From positions 15,568,001 to 15,632,000 of the forward strand of contig JAKCOZ010000014.1 in the NCBI GenBank assembly GCA_022605955.1: a stretch of DNA of 64,000 nt. Reading direction: 5' to 3'. Below, in pieces: positions 1 through 10,460 of this stretch. This DNA is from Rallus limicola. Its lineage: Eukaryota > Chordata > Aves > Gruiformes > Rallidae. Every line of letters begins with the position of its first letter. Positions within the stretch are counted from its first letter, which is position 1. The notes under the pieces are model-generated. The model was not told where the DNA came from. It ran no database searches and worked only from the letters and a program-made list of their open reading frames with translations. The position numbers were made by a program, and so were the translations under genes.

Positions 1-1550
1 TATTCAGGTACTGTGTTTTTGACATACAAGAGCTTTCTACCAGAATCGGGCCCTCAAACCACATTTTTTAGCTGAATCAGCAAGATATTAAAAATACTAA
101 TAGAAACCTCAGGTCTCATCCCAGTTCTGCTTTTTTGGCCTGTCTTAGCCCAGAAATGAACCTCATTCTGAGCTGGTCCCCACACCCTAAGCTCTGCAGA
201 TGGAGCAGCGGGGGACAAAGCTGCGGGATGGGCGCCTGGTCCCAGTCTCCCTCCTGGCACAGTGCCTCTGCGCCCCTGGGAGCACAGGAGGTTTCCTGGT
301 GTGAAGTGGGCATTGGAGAGTGGCTGACTGGACTGGTTTGCACATCTTTTTCAAAATGGTCTCTGGTGGCGATAGCTGCGGGGCAGTGAGCTTGCACGCG
401 CAGGCAGCTCTCCTTCTTGCTAATGCATGGTTGGTGACCTAGGTCTAATCAAATGCAACGTAAAAGCTCATTTATTGAGGCACACACAATTAGTCTTGCT
501 AAAGAACAGAGGCAACTATTTGTTGAAGCAGCGTAATGATTTTTGCAGTTTCTCGTATACATGAAGACAAGGAGTATGACACAGCAGTCTTTGTTGCTTT
601 GGCTTTTAAGCTGGAGAATCTCCTTAGAAGATGGGTTATAAAATGTCTCTGAGTAGTTTTATGTGATCTTCAGAAGCCACTTGCTCTCCTCTATTGCTTA
701 CATCAGCCTTTGAGTGAAATGGCTGTTTAGCCTTACCTCATGATTCTTAGGCTCTTTGTGGTGCTGCTTCATTGCACAAAGAGAACGTTTTGGCCCCTTT
801 TATGTGCATGCTTGAGGCCTGACTATAGACTGGGAGGACTCTGATTTATTTATTTATTTTAAATACGTATCTAATATATATACTCGCACTTGTGAACTGT
901 AAAACCCCGTCAGCTGTTCACTGCAGGGTGACAAAGCTGGGCAGCAGCAGGCATGCTGCGCGGCAGAGCCGGCACCTTAAAGAGACGCACGCAGGGCTGT
1001 GAAAATAAAGCGCTGAAGTAGCAAGACATCTTTGATGTCCCAATACCTGCATTTCACACCTGCCTTGACCACACTGCTCATCACCCACTTGGTGCTGTCA
1101 GCTCTCCAGCTCGTGGCTTTGGCACTGCTGTCCCGGCTGCTGCTGCTGGAGTGGGCAGCTGTAGGGAGGCAGACGTCTCCTTCCTTCCCAATTCCTTCTT
1201 GTTTGTTCATTTTTGCCATTTTTTCCCCCCGATTTCCTGCTTGCTTTGCCACCAGCCATCTTTTTGCCACGTGCTGGATAAAAGCACAAGTCCCATGGAA
1301 ATTATTTCGAAGTACCAAGCTCAGAATAGCCTGACAGAAGTTTCACAGGTTATCTAATCCCACCAGCTTTCCTATCTAAATCCTCCTTTGGTTTTTAAAA
1401 CACTAGCTGTGGACAAGCCCATTTTCTTCCTCCTTAGTATCGCCCCTTGCTTGCTGTGTTAAGATGCCTAAAGACTGATTCTGTATTTCCTCCCTCCTAC
1501 TGAGATGCTGTTATACCACCGAAATAAAACCTGACAGGTTTGCGGGTACC
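1..1550. other. Non-coding interval, no gene recognised
   Basis: No repeat family or exon is recognised. The short ORFs on both strands overlap one another and have unpatterned composition. A short TTTA-rich run lies at about 846-860, and a CpG-containing GC-richer patch at about 940-1000. Nothing here supports a gene. Confidence 0.5.
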
Positions 1551-1587
1551 AAAATTCAGTCCCACCTACTGTTTGCTTTGCAACACT

Positions 1588-2040
1588 GCCTGAAATATCA
1601 TTTTAATTTCATATTAGTTGCTTGCCAATTAAAGAGATGGAAAGGAAATCCGTTAATGCCACTTTTCACAAGCAAAACCCACCCCCGCCCCCCGCCCTGA
1701 TAACAAAGCCGTGTGCGCGTGAACGTGGAAAGTGAGAGACGCTGAGCCTACTGTGCCTGTCAGCTTGGCTCTTTGCAGGGGAAAGAGAACAAAATTTACA
1801 AGGATGCTACTCTCTGAAGTGCTGTGTGCTCTACTGGCGAGCCCAGGAAGGAAACAAAGACAACCAGTTGAAATAACTGAAGAGCAGACATAGTGCTAAG
1901 TGGAAAAAAACAAACCCATCACGTTTGTATTTTTAAAGGGTTCAAAGACAAAGCGAAATGCTAGTTGCTTAAATATAAAAAGCACTTTTGGAATGAAAAA
2001 ATACAGTCTCACAAGAGATTATAGCCCAGCATTTCACCTT
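1588..2040. promoter_or_regulatory. Candidate conserved non-coding block with G-quadruplex motif
   Basis: The block has several ATTA/AATTA cores (about 1600-1635), a run of CpG-containing sequence (about 1710-1745) and AT-rich flanks, with no repeat signature. It encloses the C-rich G-quadruplex motif at 1678-1697. The call rests only on motif texture; conservation was not tested. It could equally be neutral sequence. Confidence 0.25.
1678..1697 (-). other. G-quadruplex motif on the minus strand
   Basis: On the plus strand four C-runs of 3, 5, 6 and 3 bases are separated by single bases (A, G, G). On the minus strand this is four G-runs with 1-nt loops, the pattern generally regarded as forming the most stable intramolecular G-quadruplexes. 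It also contains overlapping GC-box/KLF-type sites (GGGCGGGG). Formation in vivo is inference. Confidence 0.75.
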
Positions 2041-4380
2041 TCATGAACTTTGCTCTTTTTGTTTTCCAACCACAGTGTTTTATTAAGATGATAAAACAAG
2101 GCCTTTCAACAGTTCTAACTATCATTTTTGATAATAGTACTCAAGTAGGAGGAAGGATCTGGAAAGCACCAGAAAGCTCCCTGAGTATACCCAGAGGGTC
2201 TTCTGTGTTGAGGGGGCCACCTGGCAAGCCCACGTTTTCCAGCTCAGCAGCCAGAACTGGGGTTGACATGCACACGAACTGGAGATGCTTATTTAAGAAT
2301 AACACTCACACAGATTTAAAACCCGTATTAAACTATTTATTTTGTGTGTTTTCCTTTCACTGTGGCGGCATGCTAACATCAAGTACTTGTAACCATTGAA
2401 GGGAGCGGACAGAAATTGTCTTCCATCACCTGAGGCTGACGGTCAGCTATTCAGCCTGCAATCCACCCCAAGAGCAGACACAATCGGGCTCCATAACGAC
2501 AAGCAGGAGTGTTTGGTTTTCAGCAGCAGTGCTACATTACGGCATGCATTAAGTTGCTAGGAAATCACTTAAGAGGAGCATAAAGTGTGATGGATTCCAC
2601 TTTGAAATAGGGAGTATGTTAAATGCCCCAAAGATACCTCTGGAATGTGATGTTCCTGAGAAATTCTTTAACAGAGAGAACTGAAAGCAACCTGTCTCCA
2701 CACACCAGGCTCAGAGAAGTATGGAGATCGTCTATCAGGTCACCCGCCAGCAGATATTAAGCATTAACCTATTTCAAATGTTACTTGTGTTTACTGACAG
2801 AAGCTGAATAGGTCAGATGGGTTTCTGGTTCACACTAGAAGATGAAATGGTGTTTAGCTCTGTATGAATAGCTGCTCATGCAAATCAGTGCATGTGAGCA
2901 AGGGTTACTGGGCCTACATCATCACTGCCTCTTGTTTCTGAAGAACTGTGTGTTGTACCTCATGAAACAAATCTCAGAGTAAAATGTATCGAGCTTTAAC
3001 ACGAGTTTGTGATGAACAGTGAGACTGCCACACAGAGCACACAGTTTGTGCCAGCAGAGAGCAAATTTAATACAACAGACTTCTTTGCATGATGGGTTGA
3101 TAAGTTCATGCTCCTCCTTACCATGGTGCCTGAACCTGAGCCTTGCTTTTTCTCTGCTCAATGAAAAAAAAAGCCAATGGAATGCTATCCAGCATCAACA
3201 GGCTTGTCCTCTCCTAACATACGAGTGAGGCTCTCATACCTATCTTACATTGTTCATGGTGTTGGCTGGGGACTTTTTGCTATGAAAGGAATTCAGGGTT
3301 ACTTCTGTAGGAAGCCCACCTGAACAGAAAGATCAGGATGGGTCTAATGTGACCACCTTTGCCTCTCTTCACGTGTAGTACTAGCTCTCCTGTGCTATTT
3401 CTGATCTTGTGTATATCCTGATTCTTCCCTACAGATATTTCCCCGCCAGCAGTCATACATCCAGGATGGTATCCAAGTAGTTTTTACTGGTGACTTCAAT
3501 CAGATGAGTTAGGACAGCAAAGAAAACTTCCCAAAAAAACCCCCCCACTGGTTCTGTGTTACCTGGGTTTTTTAGCTCTCTGCATTTCTCCACTCTTTCC
3601 TGTAGACATATCCAGTGGTTTGTGCCATACAAGAGACCAGCCAGCCAACACCCAAAAGCATGCAGTGTCTATCTTGGGGGGTAGGAACAAGGGAAAACCC
3701 ACCAGTGGTGGGGAAAACCAACCAGAGAAAACACAGATGGCTGCTTTCAGAGATCAAAACTGAATGACATTTCAGTCTGACTTATGGGATTGCATGTGAC
3801 CATCAGCTTTGTGCTGACCTCCATGAACATGACCTGGTTTTGGGTAGAAAGCACTCTGCTGTAAGCTGCTCTCCTCAAACTAACATCACGCTGGCATTAC
3901 GGTACGAGGGAGGAGGCAGGGAAAAGCTTGTATTTCAGACCTGAAACACATGTCACTGGGCTGCTCTGTGCAGGGCGAGTTTGAGTGTGCTTTGTTGTCC
4001 CTCCACGCCTACTAATTTATAAGGAGTTGCTTAAGAAACATGAAATCAAACATCTCTAATTTAAGGACAGCAGCTGCTGGTACCACTTCTGGACAAGTCC
4101 TGCTGTGTATTTAAGATGCTTTTTCATTCATTACAACATACCTAGCGCTGTTTTTGTGTCATTTTCAGGCTCCTTTCCTAGTACATACAGCATCATTCAC
4201 AGATAACACGTCTGTGTCTAGACAGGGAAGGGACCATGACTACTCATAAGCAAGGACCACAGGCACAACATTCAGGGAGAACTGTATATGGAGCATGCAG
4301 AGGCTTCCCCCCTCCCCCACCCTATTTTTTATGACTTAATAATTAAGTTAACCACTCCTTAACATTCACACAGCATGCAA
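2041..4380. other. Non-coding interval, no gene recognised
   Basis: Only unpatterned short ORFs are present. An octamer-type POU site (ATGCAAAT) lies at 2879-2886. A C-rich tract lies at about 4307-4322, with runs of 6, 5 and 3 C. No CR1 tail, LTR end or splice-bounded coding exon was seen. Confidence 0.5.
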
Positions 4381-4482
4381 ACTATCAGGGGCGGGGCAGC
4401 TGACAGCACTGCCCCACGCCTTCCGGAGCACTGCTCTGCCCTGCAGCAAGGCAGGGTCTCAGGGCCAGACCCACAGAGATAT

Positions 4483-4570
4483 TTAGGGGCCTAACTTCTA
4501 TTTCAGACTTCAGTGGGAGGCCGGTGCCTAAATAGGAGTTGAGCACCTGATTACCTTTGCAGGTCTGGGC
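4483..4570. repeat. Probable ancient palindromic amniote interspersed repeat
   Basis: Two arms, 4485-4501 and 4532-4548, are reverse complements over 17 bases with four mismatches. They flank a 'ttcagtggga' centre and are followed by 'ttacctttgcaggtctgggc'. From memory this layout (ttaggNNcctaa arms around a cagtggga core, then 'cctttgaggatctgggc') recurs in reptile and bird genomes. I cannot name the family with certainty. The palindrome is seen directly; the family assignment is inference. Confidence 0.45.
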
Positions 4571-4669
4571 TCTGGTGGAGGCAGCCAGGAGCTGCTCCGT
4601 GTCCCCCACCTGCCCGCGGGGAGCTCCGCTCGTCTGCGAACAGCGGCTGAACCGTGGTGCGGTGCGACC

Positions 4670-4725
4670 CTGGTGTTGTGAAGTAGCCGTTCTCCGACTG
4701 GTGACGGCCTGATTCACAACACCAG
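4670..4725. other. Strong inverted repeat / hairpin with 13-bp perfect arms
   Basis: Arms 4670-4682 and 4713-4725 (ctggtgttgtgaa / ttcacaacaccag) are perfectly complementary over 13 bp. Inside them, after a 2x2 internal loop, 4685-4690 pairs with 4704-4710 (six pairs, one bulged C), leaving a 13-nt terminal loop (4691-4703). The whole is a 56-nt imperfect hairpin rich in CpG in its inner part. Possible readings are a MITE remnant, a transcribed stem-loop or coincidence. Confidence 0.7.
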
Positions 4726-4830
4726 CTGCTGCACAGCACCTGAGGTGAGGGGGTCCCAGCCAGTCTCCCCCGCTGCTGGGCTTCTCCATGGTCTGCCCTC
4801 CTCTGGAGTCCATTCTCCATTCCTCCATGT

Positions 4831-6420
4831 GCTGGAAAACAAATGAGCAGGGTTAAGTCCGTTGGTCCCATGGGATATATACACCTGCCTGCTTAAAAGT
4901 ATGGAAGTATGAAGGGTGTATGTCTTCAAGAGGGAAAAAGAACCCAAAACAACATAGAAAAAATAGAAGTGGCGAACTGGCTCTGCACTCAAGATCTACT
5001 GCTTCGTAGATGCAGACACTGCAGTGCAATGGCATGATGTTTAGAGCTGTGTTCCTGCTATTCGCTTCCTGTGAAATGAACAGCATCACTGGGATAATCT
5101 TGGGAGTGATGGAGGCTTACAGGTGGGGGAAGCAACTTAGAAACTCCACCAAGCCCTCAGAGTCATGGGAGAATCAGGCTGCTCTTTCAGGAATCCCAGA
5201 ATGTTGCCAGAAGGAGGGGTGCCCAGGGGACCGTGTCGCTTTCCGACCGTGGTGCCACCATTAACCCTCATGCCTGCACCCTTGTCTGCTCCTCTGTGGT
5301 GGCTGAGACACCAGCGCATGCATGGTCCCTTCCCAGAAGCTGCCCAGTGAGTTGGCATTCAGAAAGGGGCTCCCACCCCACGGAAGTCCTGCTGGGAACT
5401 GTGAATGTCTGCAGCCCTTTACTTCCCTGTAAGCTGCCCACCCCTCAGGAGCTTGCAGGAGCTGAGGGACACAACCCACTGCTGACCAAGAAAGCCAATC
5501 TTCTTTTGAAACCCTCCAGGGAGTTACAGATTCTGGCACTTTCCTATTGCTCAAGGGAAAAAGAAACCTCCCTCGCCTGTGCAGGGCTGGCGCCAGTGAG
5601 CATGCTGGCCATCACAGCCTGCCTGCAGCGTCTCTCAGGTCTGCTGTCTCTCATCCTGCAGCTTTTCAGGCAGACAAAAAACCTGTGTAAACAAACACAG
5701 GCTTCTCCCCGATTCCCCTCAAAATGCCTCATGGGTAGTAAAATGACCTGCCTGAGATAGCCCATTCTGAAGGGGCTACCAACCACTCCTTATTGGGCTA
5801 ATTCATCTAGGCACATGCAAAACCAAGCAAATAATAAACTTACTCCTGTGTATTATAGCAAATAAAACCCAAACCAAAGCCCAAAAGAAAGCTGAGTTTT
5901 TGTGAATCATCTTGGGACCAACCCTGGGCTGATGACCCACGGCAGGAGTCCTTAAGCAAAGCAGATGAAAAGAAAGCGACGTGAGACCTCGCAGACCTCC
6001 AGGGAAGAACTGCTGGGTTTTAATAGCTCTCCTGACAAGGGTCAGACAAAACTGGAGGCAAAACACTCAACCTTGCTGACGAAGAAAGTGTCCCCTCCAT
6101 CTATGCCCACCACCCCAATTTAATCCAAATAAAACTTCATGCATTGTCTTTGCCCTGCAGAGAAGGGACACGTGGTCACGTTTTGTCCCCAGGCAGGAGA
6201 GCGATTAACATACACGCCAACAGAAGATGTCCCAGAGAAGCAGGTTATGCAATCTGGTTGCTGTAGGAAACGGAGATAAATTTCTTAACACCCGTCCATG
6301 TGCGCACACTTGTAAAGTCTCAGTCATGTTGTACTAACAGAGCTTTTATTTAGAGAGCAGTTTCTGGGATTTTAACACATTGGGAAAAACCTAATACATT
6401 TATATTTTATGCGTTATCTA
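4831..6420. other. Non-coding interval with long but unpatterned ORF
   Basis: A 175-codon plus-strand ORF runs 5233-5760. It is Ser/Leu/Cys-rich, has no domain I recognise and is crossed by long ORFs on the other strand, which suggests local composition rather than selection. No repeats were recognised. AT-rich sequence with CpGs (about 6230-6330) leads into the next CpG cluster. Confidence 0.45.
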
Positions 6421-6479
6421 TTATTCAGCCTTCAACCTGGAAAGGAAGAGCCTGAAAGCTGAACTCATGTTGTGGCTGG

Positions 6480-6665
6480 TGCTGATCAATGCTGACAGGA
6501 TAATGCCGGGTGAAGGTGAACTGTCTCCCCCGAGCAGATCTTTCACCGTGTGCGGTGGCACCGAGGACGCTTGACGAAGCGCGCTGTGTCACGCGTGGAG
6601 CAGCGTTAAATATTTCTTGCGCGTTCCCTGGGAACGCTGAAGTCTGCTGCCGGTACTGCGGGTGG
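6480..6665. promoter_or_regulatory. CpG cluster with 17-bp palindrome
   Basis: This is a short CpG-dense stretch (about 6510-6660) in AT-leaning surroundings. It contains a perfect palindrome with 8-bp arms around one base at 6621-6637 (gcgttccc/gggaacgc). CpG retention in a repeat-free patch of bird DNA is often seen at regulatory elements. There is no clear promoter motif or splice site, so function is inferred. Confidence 0.3.
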
Positions 6666-6729
6666 GGAAAAGAAAAAACGAACAATTGAGCCTTTTTTTT
6701 TCCCCCCAAGGTCATTTAAATCCTTCTGA

Positions 6730-7490
6730 AACCTTTAGTGCAATCTGTGCTGAAGTGTATCAGCAGAAAAAGAGGGATACCATGTATTCATTGCTTGCTC
6801 CCTGGAAGGAGCCAATTTTAAAACCTTTCCCAGTAAAAAAATCCCCCAGTATTATATGTTGTACAAATGAGAAATGAACACTTAATCTACTTTCTCTCCC
6901 ATTAATGTATCAGAGATGGAAGTTGGTTTTCTGCTTCTTTACCCCCTTGGTCAAATACTCCAATGTAGCCTTAGCTGAAATTTTAATGTTCTCCCATTTT
7001 CACTTAGCATGATTTTATTCCCTCATCTACCGGCAACAGCCTCCATGTTCCCTAATGCTAAGCGGTCTGAAGGCTTTCTTGCGATTCCAGGTAAGTTACG
7101 CCTATGTGAGCATACAACCTCCTGAACAGCCGAGTAACCGGCAGCTAGGGAGCTGCATTCCCCATGCCGTCTGGCTGGCTGGGCCTAGAAGCCCTGAGGA
7201 AAACTGCCTAGGCCTAGATCAAGTATTTACTTTAGTATTACACTAGTGCAGAAGGAGAAGAATCTCATCTCCTACAAAAATGAAAATAAACTCACACCCC
7301 CCCCCCAACAGTAACACAGATAATCCTGCCTAGGAGTTAGCATTTAAAAATAAATATTTAGAAACAGCAAAGTGTCAAGAGAAACCAGACCGATGAGCTG
7401 CTTTTTGCACACCGAGTTCCCAGGTGGTGAGCAAGGACTTGGGCCTGGGGTCAACGCAGGACTTGGGACATCAGCTGCAGTCCCATCCCA
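6730..7490. other. Non-coding interval, no gene recognised
   Basis: This is AT-leaning sequence with only short chance ORFs. A homopolymeric C run of about 11 lies near 7297-7307. No exon, CR1 or LTR signature was seen. Confidence 0.5.
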
Positions 7491-7494
7491 CAAA

Positions 7495-8250
7495 GGTTAT
7501 TAGCCCCCTTAATATCCCATGCAAATAGATTTCCTTGCTTTGGTCACAGCAGTCTATTAATTCAGCCCTCTTGTCTGGTACATCTTTATCCTCTGCAGGT
7601 TAATCCTGCCAAATTCCTTTGCTGTAGTACATGTCACACAGCATATAATATCCAACAATGCAATTTTGCTAATCCTGTTTTATCAGCTTTGTTGCCCTGT
7701 CTGGTCAATCCAATAGCGAAAAACTGCACATAAGGTTTTTTGCCAAGATCTCCCTTCTCTTTTGCTGCTCCCTCCTCCCACCCCCCCTTGTATGGTTTCA
7801 ATTAAATGGTTTGAGAGCAGAACATAGCATTTGGATATCCGCCAATGTCCTTCAGAAGCAGAATGTCAAGGCACTTAATTATATAGGTCTCCCAATTCTT
7901 TCCGCTGCCCCACCTACCCAGTCAGCTGAATTTAGTAAATGCAAGTGTAAAATAAAATAATTAAAAAATCAGCTCAAATCTCTTTTTAAAACACTCTCCA
8001 CGCATTAAGGGCTTGAAGATGGCTGAATAGCGATACATTTATCGCCCATTATCTTACTAAAAGATTAAACAAACGAGTAAAGACTGTCTCATTAACAGTT
8101 CTTTGTTGTCTTGTTTACTGTTTAGTGGACTCATTAACATTAATTATTAGAAGAGGAACATCAATTATTGCAATAACCTTTGTCAAGCCTAGCAGACTGA
8201 CTGCTAAACAGCAAAGGGATCCATGTTCATTCAGGCAGGATTTGCACGGA
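7495..8250. promoter_or_regulatory. Candidate conserved non-coding enhancer block
   Basis: This is a long repeat-free AT-rich block dense in developmental transcription-factor-like motifs. There is an octamer ATGCAAAT at 7519-7526, TTAATTA-type cores near 7875 and 8141, CCAAT-like sequence near 7710, and SOX-like CTTTGTT near 8101. Polypyrimidine runs separate the clusters. The texture resembles vertebrate conserved non-coding elements, but no alignment was possible. No ORF of note. Confidence 0.4.
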
Positions 8251-8439
8251 CAGAAAGAAGAAAAAGACAAGACGCCCCCCTCCCAAAATCTTCGATGTGG
8301 CTGTAAGGCAGCAGAGACACTTCCTTAACGGCATCACTTGTGAATTCTGGCCTCAGCACAGCATCCTGCTCAAGACCCTCTAGACGGAGGATAAAAGGGT
8401 AAATAAAATTCTGAGCTTAACTCCACGGGACTTGCTTAC

Positions 8440-8690
8440 CCAGCTCTAAAGCAGCGAGATGTGAACAAAGGGATCCCTACTTCCTCTGGCGCTCGCCAGG
8501 CTGTATTTATTACACTAATTATTTTAACGCAAGGGAACAGCCCTTTCTCTCCCCCGTCATCAGTGCAGTGCATATGCTCGTGTAAATATAGTGTGGACTG
8601 CAGCACTGATTTCAGGGTTCTCTGTCCATGTGCAGCTAGAGCTGACTACTTTGCTGCCTCAGGTGAAGGCTACAAGGTACTATGACTTGA
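8440..8690. promoter_or_regulatory. Candidate regulatory block
   Basis: Repeat-free sequence with a TAATTA core (about 8516-8521), scattered CpGs and a 'catatgctcg' E-box-like site. It resembles the adjacent 7.5-8.25 kb block, from which it is separated by about 200 bases. Weak call from texture only. Confidence 0.25.
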
Positions 8691-9530
8691 GCTCCTCTCC
8701 TCCTCCACCCTCCAATTTCTTTTTCCTTTTGAGAAGACCAATCCCAGGTGGAAATCTCTTCCTCTGCCTGAGCGGAGACTGAGTGTTGTGTCAGTATTTT
8801 AAACACGGCAAGTATTTCAGCAGCTCTGGCAGGAGCGAGGTATCAGCAGTGGTGCACTCGTTATTTAAAACACCACGAGGAAGAGGGCTGAGCCACTAAG
8901 CTGGACCTGTCACCTCTGACACTGTTTCTCAGCCTAAAATACCAGTGCCTGTCTGCACCTGAGAACACAGTGAGCCTTTGCAAAAGGATCTGGAGCCCAA
9001 TCCAGGGCTTGTAAGATTGTATTTATAAATAAACAGAAACAAGAGCAGCTAAGCACCACACTTTTTGCAGATGCTTCCATAGCTATGTGCAGTGAGCTGC
9101 CAAGAGAGAATATGCAGGTTGGTCCTTACACCAGCCAAATTTTTTTTAAAAAAAACCACAAACCCAACCCTTGCAATATCTGAAGAGCTGCCCTGCGACA
9201 GCTGCCCCATGCTCTGCATCACCAGGAGTCTTCCTCCTCCTCCCACAGCCCCACTGGTGTGGTCCACCAACACCTTCTCCTTGCTGCCCCTGGCAGCAAA
9301 TCGACTCTGCTTGCATCTCCCCGCTAATTAAAATGTGAAACAATTAAGCTGTTTGCTAAACTAGCGATTCTGGACCTACAGCCTCCTGGCCGGAGAGGGG
9401 TCCGCAGAGACAGTGTAGCCTGTTACCTCGGCATGAATTTGTGCTGACAGGACAGTCCATCCGTCTTCACGTCTTTAGGCAGCTGTGCTTACCTAGCAGA
9501 ATGTAAACATCTCTGAACTTTGCTTACTGG
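8691..9530. other. Non-coding interval, no gene recognised
   Basis: It contains a T8A8 palindromic tract near 9140-9155 and a Pro/Cys-rich short ORF on each strand around 9050-9340. Neither has a domain. Nothing else was recognised. Confidence 0.5.
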
Positions 9531-9890
9531 ATAAAAGGAAGCATTAGTTTCCTATTGCATTTCCTCCTACAAGATCAATCATACACACGGGCTAGACACA
9601 GCATCCCTATGTTTGTAATTAATCTCCTAAAGGAAGAACATCTCCTCTCAATCGATTGCTGTATTTGTATGCAGCCTTCCTGCAAGAGAGGGAGTGGAAG
9701 AAGAAAATAAAACCCCCTAGCAGAATAATAATCAGCCGATCCCTTAATAAAGGCTGGTACGTGCTATATATGCACGGCAAGATGCTTTTTTTAGGGAGAA
9801 TATTCAAAATACTCTTCCAGATGCTGATTCTCTTTTGGAAAAATCACCTTGTAATCAATGCTGATGATTAACATGGAGGACTTCAGAATT
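9530..9890. promoter_or_regulatory. Candidate regulatory block with first copy of a 24-base motif
   Basis: Repeat-free sequence containing 'gtaattaatc' (about 9616), 'atcgattgctg' (about 9652), and a run of A/T-rich CpG-containing sites (about 9735-9780). Its right end carries the first copy (9801-9824) of a 24-base motif that recurs at 10014-10037. Function is inferred from texture only. Confidence 0.3.
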
Positions 9891-10037
9891 ACTTTAGATG
9901 TTTCAACAGAGGGACTTTGTTTCATCTGGGAGAAATTGAAAAGGATTTTCTTTTTTCCCTTCTTTTTTTTCTGCTGTTTTCACAAAAAAAATAAAAATAT
10001 ATATTTACACATGTATTCAAAATATTCTTGCAGATGC
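9801..10037 (+). repeat. Dispersed direct repeat of a 24-base motif
   Basis: Positions 9801-9824 and 10014-10037 are identical at 22 of 24 bases (tattcaaaat a/t ctt ... gcagatgc type), 213 bases apart in the same orientation. They lie outside any repeat family I recognise. They may be a local duplication or a repeated binding module. Confidence 0.65.
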
Positions 10038-10302
10038 CCACTGTCTCTTGCTAAATGTTACCAACTGCAGACAACAAAACTGGTTTGTACTCTGCCCTGG
10101 TTGTGCACACGAGACTCCTTCCCACCAACACGCATTCATGAAGGGTGTTTTGCTCGCATTTGCCTTACTGTGCATAGGAATGTTTAAAATCCAAACTAAG
10201 AAAATATTTGTTAAAAAACCAAACCAACCTCCTCTCCCACACCACAACCTGCTACATCATCTATTTTATGAAGAACAGTTTCTTGCTCTCTCAGGGAATG
10301 AA

Positions 10303-10460
10303 GTTATCCCTGGAGGTGTTCAAGGCCAGGTTGGATGGGGCCCTGGGCAACCTTGTGTAGATCCAGGCCTGGAGGTTGGTGTCCCTGCCTGTGGCAGGGG
10401 GGTTGGAGCTCTATGATCCATGGGGTCCCTTCCAACCCACACCATTCTATGATTCTATGT
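10303..10460 (+). mobile_element. CR1 LINE 3' fragment
   Basis: The sequence runs through 'ccctggaggtgttcaaggcc', 'ggttggatggggccctgggc', 'gtccctgcctgtggcagggg' and 'ggtcccttccaacccacacc', and ends in a tandem ATTCTATG ATTCTATG tail. That order is the 3' end of avian CR1 (chicken repeat 1), a non-LTR retrotransposon. It is 5' truncated, as nearly all CR1 copies are, and cannot code. The ORF over it is a by-product. The ATTCTATG tail points to one of the CR1 groups with that terminal octamer; the exact subfamily was not assigned. Confidence 0.95.

Larger units (their letters stand above)
4380..4830. other. Small GC/CpG-rich patch with two inverted repeats
   Basis: This is a local rise in GC and CpG within otherwise AT-leaning sequence. 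It carries an ancient palindromic repeat (about 4483-4570) and a separate strong hairpin (4670-4725). A 147-codon minus-strand ORF runs through it (4385-4828), but its arginine/glycine/glutamine-rich product matches nothing I recognise. GC-rich DNA has fewer stop codons, so I do not call it a gene. Confidence 0.5.

Noticed and set aside
4385..4828. 147-codon minus-strand ORF as a gene
   Set aside because: Runs through GC-rich palindromic repeat sequence, which explains the lack of stops.
5233..5760. 175-codon plus-strand ORF
   Set aside because: No domain, Ser/Leu/Cys-rich, overlapped by long antisense ORFs. Treated as compositional.
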